Positions 25,001-36,114 of a stretch of 64,000 bases of DNA are shown here, in pieces. The translations under genes were made by a program, and so were the position numbers. How positions within the stretch are numbered: position 1 is the first letter of the stretch; each line of letters opens with the position of its first letter. The stretch spans positions 9,485,176-9,549,175 of the forward strand of contig NC_089869.1 in NCBI RefSeq assembly GCF_036373705.1. Direction: 5' to 3'. The notes beneath the pieces are model-generated. The model was not told the origin of the DNA, did not search any database, and worked only from the letters and a program-made list of their open reading frames with translations. The DNA is from Amia ocellicauda (taxonomy: Eukaryota; Chordata; Actinopteri; Amiiformes; Amiidae).

Positions 25001-27417
25001 TTTAAAGCAGATAGCTGACATTGTGTGACTGGAAACTACATCAAATAACCCCTTAGGCAAGAGAGTTCTAGCAGCCCAGCGGGGAGTTTTGACATGGGTG
25101 CTCAAGGCCAGTTCCCCTTTCTGCTGCAATTTTGCTTTTCAATAGTAGCCAATGGCTTCTAGATCATGATGGTGCTGGATATATTTATTCAGAACAACAT
25201 GTAACCAAACAACCAAACAATCACTTGTTGAACTTTGATGAAGGTTAGACCTTAAACATTGGCTTTTTTGTTTGTTTGTTTACACAAGTTCATAGTTGTG
25301 AAAGAGGAACATTTTTCTTTGTTCATCGGCTATAGTTTAAATAATTAGAAGCACATATTCTTCTACACCCCGTCGAAACTTTTCCATGAAGTAATTAATC
25401 AAGACCTAAAATAGGAGCAAAAGCTGTAAGGCTCTGTGGCCTTGGAGACCTGACATGACTGAAATGAATTCACACTTTCTGCACAGTTGGCATAGCACTT
25501 TTATTCCTGGAAGGAAAGCGCTGATCTCAGCTGATCCCGAGCCGCTTGGGGAACTGAAACACTGGTGGTAAAACACGGCTGCCCTACCAATACTCCTGCA
25601 GTCTGGCTGGCCTTCGGGCTGCCCGTTGGCCCCGTAATTCCACAATACTTTGTAATATTGCCTGTTCATTGGAAATAAACAAACGCCAGAAAATGTGCAA
25701 TGCTGCTCTCTGTTCATGTAACAACCGTATCAGTTTGGCAAGTTATGGGCCAAAGTCCTGTCTCAAAGTACGCTGCAATCACGAGGCCAGGCAGTAGCCC
25801 AGGCACGCGGAGCAGAGGACCGGGGAAAAGATCCTGCATTAGAGACCGAGTTGCAAAACTGCATCGGGAACAATGGGCCAGTGATGAAGATCGCGTGCCT
25901 TTTCACATTTCCATAGCTTTAATTGCAGCCTTGGAAGAAACCAAACAAACAAAAAAATGCAAAACTATAATTATGTACAGAAGCTCGCCTTGTTGTAGTT
26001 AAACGGTTTGAGTGCACGGTGGGGATGGTTCGTATGAAGTCAGTGCTTCGCTGCAGGTATCAATTAGGGGGCTTAGCGCACGGCAGAGGAGAGAAAAAGG
26101 GGTTTAAACAGAACTGAGCTCAGTATCTTTATCATCTCTCCTAGTGCAGTGAGATTAACTCCCATTGTGGGGTAAATCCACACACAGGAGCAACCCCAGT
26201 GTCTGGAGAACACATCTGGTCCTTGTGCAATACAAATTCATCAGTTAAGGCCTTAAAGGATATGTGGTGATTTTTCTGGTGCTTGCTTAGAAGTATTTCT
26301 TCCTGGGTGACGGCAACTTCTCCCTATGTGATCTGTGCCGGCGTGATAAGTGTCTGGGTGTCTCTGGGACCAGGAGTGGAGATCTGACACAGAGTGATGT
26401 GGGCTGTTTCACAGGATGGTCAGCTGTGTGCCTGCAGGCCAGTCCAGCTGTCAGTATCTTTGGCTCTTGAGGAAGGGTGTGACCTGTTTAATGTGCTGCC
26501 CCATGAAAAGGCAGCCGATTCCTGTCTGGGGTATCAGTGTTTGGGTGTGGACTCAAGCTGCAGGGTTATAGGGAACATTATCATTTCCCCTCAGACTCAC
26601 TGGGCCCGAGGACAAACCTACTGATAGGCACGTGTTCAAAAGATGTGTCTGTGTAGATACAAAAGTGCAGAAGAGTGTAACTTCAACTCCTACCCTAACA
26701 TGGTGTAGGTCTTAAACAAAAACTGTGTGTTTGTATCTGTGAATGTCTAGCAGGATCCGTTTAGTTAGACATGTCCCTTTTTGTTTCTCGTATGCCACCA
26801 GTGTACACTCATTAAATGTTAAATGACCCACTGTGTAAAACCCGTGCTTTAAAATCATTTTTGCAGTTTCATGTGGCACTACAGAGTTAGGAAGGATTTA
26901 GAATTAAAACGTTACACTTAAGACCTTTAAATCTATTTCCAAGGCATTCGAAATTCTGCTCGTTGGGAATGCCAGTGCTGTAAAGTATAGAGGACAACAC
27001 CAGTTCTACATGGTCACTGTCTTCATTACATTGTGCTAGCTGATGGGTCCGTGTTGCTTCCGAATTGAGCGTGAGATTCAGTAGGGCAGGATGACTTTAC
27101 ACAAAGAGTGGTGGATGTCTGACAAAGTGCCTCAGCAGACTGTGGAAAATGGAAAATTAAGTCACTTGGATCCTTTCAGTCAGTTTAATAGAGTTCTGAG
27201 ATCAGTTGCCTTGTTGAGGGGGGGTGGAAGCCTCCTCTTGGTTGTAACCTTTGTGTGGTGCTGTTTTTAACCCCTGTGTGTGTGTTTGTGTGTGTGTGCA
27301 GGAGGACTGCGGGGGGCGGCGCGAGGAGGCCTGATGGGACTGGCGCTGACAGGACTCTACTCTCTCTACAACAACTGGCAACACTTGAAGGGCAGCAGCC
27401 CACGGCACTCACTGTGA
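19093..27417 (+). CDS. TIMM23: Mitochondrial import inner membrane translocase subunit Tim23
   Basis: Seven exons join in phase: 19093-19198, 19523-19581, 20567-20660, 20998-21082, 23095-23153, 23737-23847 and 27302-27417, giving 209 aa, the vertebrate Tim23 length. Residues 1-72 are the intermembrane-space part (Gly-rich head, then LTGMSPLSPYLNVDPRYLVQ), which in the family receives presequences and contacts Tim50. Four Gly-rich membrane segments follow: about 75-93 (FFTIGGCCMTGAGFGAM), 125-145, 155-171 and 173-194. These are typical of the Tim17/22/23 family; the C-terminus is HLKGSSPRHSL. In the mitochondrial inner membrane Tim23 works with Tim17 and the PAM motor to import presequence proteins. 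ATG 19093 (GAGCCATGG) has a strong Kozak context. The gene is convergent with NCOA4. I see no defect. Confidence 0.97.
19231..19338. mobile_element. Short palindromic MITE-like element, copy 1 (TIMM23 intron 1)
   Basis: This segment of about 108 bp has near-complementary ends. The left side carries TGTAGCGCAGATGTCCGCAG and the right side CTGCGGACACCTGCGCTACA, so the arms pair over about 25 bp with few mismatches. A diverged second copy is at 38500-38614 in NCOA4 intron 1. No coding capacity is present, and the superfamily is not assignable by eye. Confidence 0.65.
19582..20566 (+). other. TIMM23: TIMM23 intron 2
   Basis: The intron holds a poly(A/T) run near 19942, a CCAAT-box cluster (20026-20128) and a short (CAG)6 run at about 20191. 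No exon was seen. Confidence 0.6.
20026..20128. promoter_or_regulatory. Cluster of three CCAAT/ATTGG boxes in TIMM23 intron 2
   Basis: ATTGG at 20026, CCAAT at 20072 and CCAAT at 20124 lie within about 100 bp, the latter two both as CCAATCA. Spaced CCAAT boxes are the usual NF-Y pattern. The position (about 0.95-1.05 kb after the start codon) makes an intronic promoter or enhancer possible, but the words are short and could be chance. Confidence 0.35.
21083..23094 (+). other. TIMM23: TIMM23 intron 4
   Basis: This 2-kb intron contains two CTCF-like words (21829-21926) and otherwise unremarkable AT-rich sequence. Open frames at 22299-22823 show no domain. Confidence 0.6.
21829..21926 (+). promoter_or_regulatory. 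Two same-direction CTCF-like motifs
   Basis: CCAGTAGAGGGTGT (21829-21842) and CAGTAGGTGGTGC (from about 21913) each fit the CTCF core consensus (CCASYAGRKGGCRS) at about 12 of 14 positions, in the same orientation. Both deviate at the C of GGC. Such words also occur inside fish repeats, so occupancy is unproven. Confidence 0.3.
23848..27301 (+). other. TIMM23: TIMM23 intron 6
   Basis: This is the longest TIMM23 intron (3.4 kb). It contains an (ATT)n microsatellite at 24279-24301. The acceptor of exon 7 is preceded by a (TG)n tract (27274-27298) rather than a normal pyrimidine tract. No coding exon was seen; open frames at 24205-24591 and 25406-25717 show no domain. Confidence 0.6.
24279..24301. 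repeat. (ATT)n microsatellite
   Basis: About seven ATT units, visible directly. Confidence 0.9.
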
Positions 27418-27750
27418 TCACCGCAGGCTGGGACAGCGGAGGACTCGTCAGCCGGACACAGACCCCAGCTCCATGAACTGAACTGTCCTCGCACCCCGCA
27501 CCTGTCCCTCCTGGTCCTTTTCTTTGGCTCAGTTGGACCTTTTCAACCCTCAGCCAGTTCTGCGCAGGCACCTGTGGAGGTCAAATAGGCAGGCTGGCGA
27601 GGAAAATGGCCCATTCCTGTAGACACGTTTTTATTTAAACATGTTTTTTGTTTTTGTTTTGTTTAATAAGTTAAAAGTGCTCTAACAAAAATATGTAAAA
27701 AAGTTTTCTAATTAGAAGGGATCGCAAATGTTTCCTTATACCGCCATGTC

Positions 27751-27756
27751 AATAAA
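27751..27756 (+). terminator. TIMM23: TIMM23 polyadenylation signal AATAAA
   Basis: AATAAA lies about 330 bases after the stop codon and ends a short T-rich 3' UTR. Confidence 0.85.
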
Positions 27757-30700
27757 GACAAAAACGATTTAAACCCGTAATTTGTTATAATTGTAGTATT
27801 TTTAGCTCAATTGGGGGGGGGCTTCCATTAGCAGGAATGTTGTGACTGTTTGAAGAGGTTTAAAGTCCAAGGCAATGCGAATCCATATGAAGTACCTATT
27901 TTAAAGTTAATGTTTCATACTGGGCTTAGGACTGGCATTTTGCTGTTCTCTGCAATTCCGATGAAAGGATTTATCAAGATTGGGCTTGACTCCCATATAA
28001 TGGCAGCGATTGTAAAGCTATCAGTGGCAATTATAGCAGTCTCGTGGATTTTACTGTTGAAATCCCCATAATCAGTTTGTGCGTTTAAAAGCAAGCAAAA
28101 AACATGCAGTTTTGACATGTTCTAACGTGTCAGTTAAGAGAAAATATTGCCTAGCAGAAATGACTGTGGCAAGACTGCTTCCTTGGCACTTATTATAAAT
28201 ATACTGTATTGCAGGGAATAGAAGTCTTGTCAACTGAGCATGCAGACTCATTGAAGGGATATCATGCATGTAGTTACATATATAAATGAGACTTCCCACA
28301 ATACGTTACCTATTACAGACCTATACTAGTTCCACATTACAACTTACATTTGTACCCATTTATACAGCTGGGTATTTTGCTGGAGAAATCTAAGTAAAGA
28401 ACCTTCCCGTTATGAGTGCAGCACCCTTACCACTGCTCCACAATGTCTACTACTATAACTTTAAAACAATGCGATGTATACTTTTATAATTGTAAAACCC
28501 ACTTTACTAGAGCACAGTGCCATATTCTGGGTATAGCCCAGTATCTACCTTTTCACGGTTTAATAAATACTCTCGGGTGCAATTAAGCTGGCTACCAGGA
28601 AATGTATTTGCCTATAATGCCCACGTGCATCATTTAGACCCAGCGTTTCTATCTAGTTTGCTCTCATGTGGTCATCTGAACTAAATAAAAAGTACTCCTG
28701 TTCACAGTTCTTCCACTCAGCTAGGCCTTCAGTCTCTTCTCCAACATTTGGTTGTACAATAGAATCATTACCCAGTAAAATGTGCTCTTTCCTTGATGAG
28801 TGGCTATCAGCCAGAGGTTGTTTACTCTGGTTGATTACTCCGCAGGAATGGTGCAATAAACACAGACATGTGGATAAACTGGGCCGTAGTCGATTGATCT
28901 CGTCTCCTTGATAACTAAAATGCTTCCTTATTGTTTTTTTTTTTTTGTTAAGCTGAGATTACAGTAAGAGTCTGGCAGAACTTTCACCTCTTCGATATCA
29001 GTCTGCCTGGACTCTTGCAACACTTCCTTAGGCTTTAAGCAAAATATGGAGACCATGACAAAATGTCCACCTGGGGTTTCTGTGGAACTAAATGCAACTA
29101 ACACTAATGTGTGGAGAGAATAACCCGAAATAGAGTAAATTTCAAGTGAGAGCCTTTGCAATGAACAGGGCTGAAAGGATATTGTTCTGTATAGAAGATA
29201 GGTACAACCTAACATATGGTAAAAGTGTAAAAACACATTTACAGAAAAATAAGTTAATGCTGGGGTGCATGCAACCGAGGTCAATATTGTCCTTTATGAA
29301 CTACATTGATTTGTTTTCCAGTATAGACTAAGTTTATCATTAACTGTGAATTATAAGTGCTCAATGGCTGACATCCATGTTTATTTGAACAGAGGGTGTG
29401 ACTACAGAGAAAGAGCTCCCAGGTGGAAGTGTGCTGTGCCCTAGAGATTACACTTATCTGTGAAGCCACACTGTTGGGCAATAAACCACCAGCATTACAG
29501 GGGAGAGAGACTACCACTGCATTTCTTAAGACTAACTGTACATGCAATATTGAACCAAAATTGCATTACGAGAAGAAGGAAAAAAAAACAGTAGAAATGT
29601 ATGACAATTTTTGAGCAGATCAAGAACCAGGCATTTCAGACAAGTTTTCTTTGTTTTTATTAAGAGATAAGTAATATATGGTCTAGATCACAGCACTTGT
29701 AATTTGTAATACTTAAAATAAATATTTCTATCTAGTATTAACATTGTGAAGCACTTGCATAAATAGCCCCAGTTTGCTGGAGAGGCTCGGCAGGCTATAC
29801 GGGTAGACGAGTTTGAAGAAGCTGAATGAAGTTGTAGCGACAAACAAGGCTGGGACTGCAGCTGACACTGTGTCCACTTAGCACCTTGACTGAACTGACC
29901 TGAATTGTTAAAAGACATTCCTCAGAGACTAACTAACATATAGCTACAAACCCCTGCAATATATGCAGTTAAAAATAAAAGTTAGTAGTTAATAACAGGC
30001 GATAACCTTCACCTCCCCCCCAAGAAGATATTTCAGAAGATATCCTGTTGGTCAGAATATAAAAGATGTAAAACTGAAGAGGAAGTCAGATCTTTATATT
30101 GAAGATCAACCATATTGCATTGTCCTACCCCTCCTATCTTATGGGAAAATTAGTCACATTTAGAACATGTTGATCTGAGCAACTTGAGAAGATTACAATT
30201 GCTGCTCTGTATGATTTTGCTCAATACTCAATTGAGATCAATCCAATACACACAATATAATAGGCAGAAACCAGCACCAAGTGTAGCTGGAGACATGGTT
30301 CTGTGGCATAGGATACACTCACAACGGAATATAGAAGAGAACAGAGGAAATCGGTTATTGTGAGCAGCGGCTGGTGTCCAGATGTTTACTCTGTAGCTGA
30401 AGAAATGGGCTACTTTGCAAGTTCTCTACTAGAAGAACAAACCCCACCCCCATCAAGAAACTGGTATTGTTGCCACTAAAATGGATGAATATCTTCTTCT
30501 GTAATAACTGCCCAGCCTGGTCTTCTATGGACTGAAGCAGTTGGCTGTGAAAGCCATTTAATTAAACCAGATCTCTGCTCACACCCTGAAAACACCAGCC
30601 CATTTAAAAACAAAGCTTACTACACACTTTAAAAGCAAACTTTAAAAACAAAATAATCTAAAAATCTTTTGATCAATTAAAATAAATCACAATTCTTATA

Positions 30701-31300
30701 TTTGTATCAAATTGACTACCAAAATGCGGCATTTAAATTTAAAGATGCTTTTCCTTTCCTTCCTGCAACTTTAACCTCACCCAAAACTGAGCCTAAAGGA
30801 GTTAATCCAGAGTGCACCACTGGTCTGTACAAGAGCTATTTCCGAGTTGGTTTTGTGTCTACTGTACAGAGCCAACACTCTCTTCCTGTAATGGACCACT
30901 TCCTTTAGATTAGCTCTGGAATAACTCCATTGGTTCACCTTTGAGGAGGTTTCTCTTGGCTCCACTACTACCCCCTGCAAGGGATTGCTTTGTGGGACCT
31001 CCCCTCTTTGATTCAAAGAGGCCAGGCAACCCCCACCGCACTGAACTCTCAGACTGGACCAATCAAACACAGAGGGGCTTGTCCATCTCCAGGCCCGCAC
31101 CATGAAGAGAAGAATCCACCACCTTTGTATACAGAATTGTAGAAACCCCCCAACTTGCCCACAGAGACAGAGAAAGCAGTCCAATCTTGACAGAGTGGCA
31201 AAGAAAGGCAAATCGAGATAGAAGTGTGCGATGATCAGCAATTGAGTGGCTCGTGTCCCAAAAAAAAAAAAAAATCATCCACAGCTAATTCCTAGGGTTG
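27757..31300. other. Convergent intergenic region TIMM23-NCOA4
   Basis: The NCOA4 3' UTR occupies the right part, reading leftwards from 31300. I could not fix its end, because several minus-strand AATAAA words occur (for example near 29382 and 29657). A SINE-like fragment is at 28338-28445. No further gene was seen. Confidence 0.5.
28338..28445. repeat. SINE-like fish repeat fragment
   Basis: The segment reads 'ACTTACATTTGTACCCATTT' then 'CAGCTGGGTATTTTGCTGGAG', a degenerate 'TTATGAGTGCAGCACCCTTA', and ends 'CCACTGCTCCACA'. This is the body of a widespread fish tRNA-type repeat. Its first phrase is identical to the end of the fragment at 58078-58140. Confidence 0.6.
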
Positions 31301-34300
31301 TCACATCTGCAGAGAAAGAGAGAAGACTTATTAGAATTTAGAGAAGTGGATTTAAATTGGACGTTTCTTCTTGGAGGTTTTCACTTTTTGAGTATAATAC
31401 ACACTAGTTAACCATCCACACACACAATGAATGTCTCACAGCAGGATCTCTGGCTGGATTTTTAGTCTCACCTGTAGAGGAGTCCTGTATAACCACTTGT
31501 CTTGGTCCCCGCTGAGTTGCATACGGGCAAAAAGCTCACGCATTGTTGGAAGACCAAACTGCTCCTGAAATGAAATATTGCACATCATTACTTTCCCACC
31601 AAACCTCTCCCCAAAAAAAGTCTCCAATCAAATGGTGATTTTAACTACCACGGCAGTCTTACCTGTGCTCTCTTGCGCACCAGCCACTTGTCCTCCTTTG
31701 TGCTGGTGTGGCCCTGCGTCTCTGCGTGGCCCTGGGTCTCTGGGTGGCCCTGGGGGGCGGGGGTGCTGGGCGTCTGTGCAGGCAGGACCCAGCTGTCAAG
31801 GCGCAGTGAGCTGTGGAAGGGGCTCTTGTACTCAGAGCTCTGCTCTTCGCGGCTGGCCTTCTCCTGGCCCTGGGAATGAGGGGACAGCCAGGCAGGGAGA
31901 GGGGATGTTGAGGGGGTGCCCTTCTTGCTGGGGTGCAGCCAGCTGTCCAGGATGGCCTCCACCATGTGATGCTGGAACGGCACGGGCAGCCTGTTCTTAT
32001 CCGCCGGTACCCCGTTCTTGTCGCGCCCCTCCTGCTTGAGCAGCCAGGAGCAGAGGGCCTCCTTGCCGCAGTTCTCCTCGCACACGCACTCCGAGAGGCT
32101 CCCGCAGGGCTCGTTGGCCTTGCACACCTGCTCCACCTGGACCGGGGGGGGTGGCAGGAGCCATGCTTCACTAGAGCCGGAGGGGGCCGGGGCAGGGGCA
32201 GGGGCAGGGGCGGGGACGGGGACGGGGGCGGGGGCGGGGGCGGGGCTCTGTTTCAGGCACTTCAGTTTGCCGAGGTTCTCGATCTCCACCGCCTGGGTGC
32301 GGGTGCCACAGCAGGAGCCGCAGTTGGCCTCAGAGCGGCGCAGCCAATCGCTGGGGGAGAAGCGCTCGGAAAAGGGCTGGAGGACTACCTTCCACTTGTC
32401 ATCCAGCGGGGAACTCTCAGGGGAATCCCACTTCTCCCCGACGGCGGGTGTCACGAGCCAATCACTGAGGTCACACTCCTGCCCCTCTTCCTCGCCCTCC
32501 TCCTCCTGTTCCTCCATGCTGAAGTTGAGCTCCGAGTCCTCGATCTTCTCGATGGATTGAGCCGAGCTGCTGGCGACACTCATGGAGCGCTCTCTAGGGG
32601 GCGCCGTCTCCTTCTGCACCCAGGCCTCTAGGTCCTTCAGCTGGCCCCAGGCCTTCTGCAAGTCAAAGGTCACAGAAGGGGTGCTCATCTGTTCAAAGGG
32701 AAAAGGAAGGAAACAAACAAAAAAGACAAAGCATGGTTAAATATACATGCATTCATAGTTTACAGATGAAACAATATGACGTCAAACAATGACAAGCCTC
32801 CGTACTGCACAGCCTCTCACCTGGACTCCCCCCTCCGATTTGAGCAGCCAGTCCTGTGGGTCGCTACTCCACTGGCATGCTACTGGACGTCTGGACGCTG
32901 GGCGGCTTCCAAGGAGCCAATCAGCAAGAGGCGATGCCAGCACAGGCTCTATCTTCTGTTGAGGACAAAAAAGCAAGTAGAGCCTGTTTAGTCCATGCTT
33001 CTCATCTACTTCTCATACAAATCAAGTCACTGAAACTAGTAACTAGCTATGCTTACCGGCTTCTTAGCAGCTATGGGGCAATTCTGGAAGAGCCAGGCAT
33101 TTTCAGAGGGGCTTGCGTTTTGTGCCGGCATGTTGGTCATGTGCTCAATCTCCTGAGAAGCAAAAACACAAAACATGCTTGTTAAAAAACTGCAAGCTCA
33201 AACGAGAAAGAAACTGCTCAATCACAGGCAGGGATGCATGATGGAAAACAATTGGGGCCCATCCCGTGCTTTAAAAGAAGTCCATAAAATGTTGAAGTTG
33301 AATTTAAATTGTGACTGCTAATGTGGTACAGACATTTTGAAATTCAATCACAGGATCTGGTTTCACATTCCATCAGTCAATCACGTTAGTTTCAGGAAAA
33401 ACAAAAGCACAGAGGGAACAGGGAACTCCCCCCCCTCCCCATCAAAACAAAGACAAACAACCTACTTCAGCACTGATCGTGCACAAAGGGAATTACCAGG
33501 GATTACAGGGACTTGGAAAGCAAAACAGAGAGATGGTTCTAATTTATCCTAGAACAACACATATCATATGACTGTGCGTTAGATTAGAAGGGAGAGGAGA
33601 TCAGGTTGTGATAATTTAAGTAGCAGTGGGTGTGTGTGTGGAATTGAAGCCCACACACTACATGAGTAAGCAGCTCCTGGAGGCTGGAGTGGACTGCTGA
33701 CGTGTCTGTACTCGAAGGACAGTGAGCTGTCCGCTGTGGAGAGTGCCACCGTACCTGTGTGGCGATTGTCCCGAAGGAAGTGATGGCCTTCCGCAGAGAT
33801 CGAACGTCGGCTTGGAAACTCATCTCCGGAGTCTCTTCCGGTGTCAGGTTCAGACTGGACAACCTGCATAGGGAAATAGAGGCGTTAGTCAGGACATTGG
33901 CCACTGCTTCAGGGGATAGTAGGATTTCATACTTTACAGCTCACAGTAAAAGTGCTTACTTCTCCAGACAGCAGGTGATCTGATTGGCCAGGTCGTTGCT
34001 GTTGGAATTCTCCAGCTGGTGAATGAGGATGTTGAACTGACCCAGGAGCTGAAATGCAGGGAAAGAGCGAGAGAAACAGGTTACACCTCAGGTAGCGTTT
34101 AAAGCGATCAACTAGAAGATTGAGCTGAAACTCTGACCAACTGACTCACCCAATGGAGTTGTTGGAGCTGCTGCTGAAGGGCCTCCTCTTTGAGATGCTG
34201 GACGATCTCAATCTGCTCAAGCAGCCAGACTTCCCGAGAGCGCAGGAACTCCAGATGCCGGCTGATACAACTGTGGAGCTGAGACTTCACCTACACAGAG

Positions 34301-35128
34301 GGAGATACACGCAACAACTTACTTTAGCTTCACCCAGCACAGACAGTCGTGGTAGCCATGTGGAACATAGCAATGGAGACCAAAGAAACTGCCTTTTTAG
34401 TCACCTGCATGATTTCAAGTAAGATGTTTATTCCCCTTCAGAAGAACCCAAGTATAAGTTAGAATAATTTGGAACGACTTCTTAAAAGGGAATAAAAAAA
34501 AACAATATATCATAAATACAATACAAAAATTTTACCTATTAATATACAGGCTGTACTGCTGATCAATCTGGACAGTTGTAGGATACAATACACCGTGCTA
34601 AGCTGCAGTGTGCGGCTGTGTCTAGCTCCTGTCTAGCTCCTTCTATATAAAGGCTGGCCCAGTATGTCTGTAAATGTCATCACAGGCTTTGTGTGGTTGC
34701 CTGGCAGGTACGCTCCTCCTCCACCGTGATCTCAGGGAGGCGGTGGTAATGAGCTCACCGAAGACACAGAGCTCCCCACAACAATGCCAAGAGACCGGAG
34801 CCCCCCTGGGTATTAGTGCCCAGGCCACAGCACAAAACCACAACAAGACGGCATTCAGAGGAACAAGCTAGAAATGATACTGCTAATCCAGTTACCATAA
34901 ACAGAAAACAGAACCGGATCTTGTGACTAGAACGGAGGAGGGGGAGGAGGGAAAAAAAAGTGAGGAAACCCGTGATTAAATACGTCCCTTCTTCCTCACC
35001 TCTCTGGAGTTCTCTCTCAGCTGCTGCTCCGCACTGGTCACTGCAGCGATGGCGGTTTCCAGCTGCCCACAGGCCTGCTGGCACTGCATGAAAGCATCGC
35101 TCTCATGATCCTCACCGGGGGGCGACAT
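31301..35128 (-). CDS. NCOA4: Nuclear receptor coactivator 4, ferritinophagy cargo receptor
   Basis: Nine coding exons join in phase on the minus strand: 35128-35000, 34290-34150, 34048-33960, 33863-33755, 33152-33057, 32955-32821, 32688-31663, 31564-31472 and 31306-31301. The last supplies only Met plus stop. The product is 607 aa, close to mammalian NCOA4. Residues about 1-160 are helical coiled coil ([19 protein letters not shown]). The long exon carries an acidic stretch, a Pro-Ala repeat, a cluster of six cysteines in about 26 residues ([20 protein letters not shown], continuing) and many tryptophan-Leu words (DWLV, SWLL, DSWL, DKWL). The end, LFARMQL...[11 protein letters not shown], is the ferritin-heavy-chain-binding C-terminus. 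In the family, NCOA4 carries ferritin to autophagosomes for iron release and is iron-regulated through HERC2; the cysteine cluster is the likely iron-sensing part. I see no defect. Confidence 0.96.
32185..32246. repeat. G-rich hexamer repeat coding a Pro-Ala tract in NCOA4
   Basis: On the plus strand the sequence is a run of GGGGCA, GGGGCG and GGGGAC units of period six. On the coding strand it gives alternating Pro-Ala/Pro-Val dipeptides ([20 protein letters not shown]). The plus strand has more than four G-tracts of four or more, so it could form a G-quadruplex. Confidence 0.9.
33153..33754 (-). other. NCOA4: NCOA4 intron between exons 4 and 5 (coding numbering)
   Basis: A 602-base intron with donor CAG|GTACGG and acceptor TTCTCAG. 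No other feature was seen. The introns at 34291-34999 (709 bases) and the shorter ones are likewise plain. Confidence 0.7.
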
Positions 35129-35890
35129 TCTGCGCTAAGGGAGAGAGAACCAGTTTGAGTAGCTGCCTAGTAACTAACTCCTGGATACCTTTGCGTCTGT
35201 AGAGAGCCCAGGAAGGGGCTCTGGGTATTCAAATTCAAACATCTGTAAAAACAAGACACACCTGCCTGCAAATACCATGCAAACAATATGTACTCAACTG
35301 CATTTACAGGCCATTTGTTTGTATTTAACCATTTTCTTTACTTCCACATGCTTATTATAGAAGTGCCCTAATTGGAACATAAAATAAAGCAATGACTACA
35401 GTGTAAAAACTTTCAGCAGGGCTCCCGATACACAAACACTTAGGTCAGTGGGTTTACCAGTCGTCCCATAAAAACTTAATGCAAGAAGTCTACTGTGCTA
35501 CATGAGCTGTACAGACACCAGATACTGTCTCCAGGCAGTCTTGGGAGAATATAACTCTTAAAGATAAACCTGGGGCCAATGCCAGGATAACAACAATCTC
35601 TTTTCCAACTAAGAAAGTTAATCTGTTTCCATGAGAGAAGGTTAAATGTATGAAAAGACTGCTTCACCTCTGTGCTCTCGCATATCTACAGTGTTCCCTT
35701 TATGGAAAAATCAAATGTTGTGGAATTGGAATCATACCATTATAACTTCTGCTTTCAGGGTGTTAAAACTATTCACAGTTGGGAAGCAGAAAACATCACA
35801 TGCTCTGGTCTGGTTTGGTTTTTAAACCAAGGAAAAAAACCAAACAAGTAGTATTATTGTACAGTCCAATGCACTGGAAATGTTCATATA

Positions 35891-36114
35891 CAGCTCTAGA
35901 AAAAAATGAAGAGACCACTACAATTTTTTCTTAAATCAGCATCTCTACATGTATGGCAGCCAATCCATTCAAATTTTTATTTGGAATTTGGGAGAAATGT
36001 TCTCAGTAGTTTATAGAATAAAACAAAATGTTAATTTTACCCAAACACATACTTATAAATAGTAAAACCAGAGAAACTGATAATTTTACAGTAGTCTGTT
36101 TTTTCCCAGAGCTG
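35891..36114. mobile_element. Tc1/mariner-type MITE, 224 bp
   Basis: The ends are inverted repeats: CAGCTCTAGAAAAAA at the left and, read inwards from the right, CAGCTCTGGGAAAAAA. The target TA is duplicated on both sides (35889-35890 and 36115-36116). The inside carries the 'AAGAGACCACT' and 'CCAGAGAAACTGATAATTTT' words of a fish Tc1 family whose internal part is missing here. No transposase is present. Confidence 0.85.

Noticed and set aside
31645-32688. Long plus-strand frames over the NCOA4 exon (31933-32631, 32018-32560)
   Set aside because: They are antisense shadows of the GC-rich NCOA4 coding exon.
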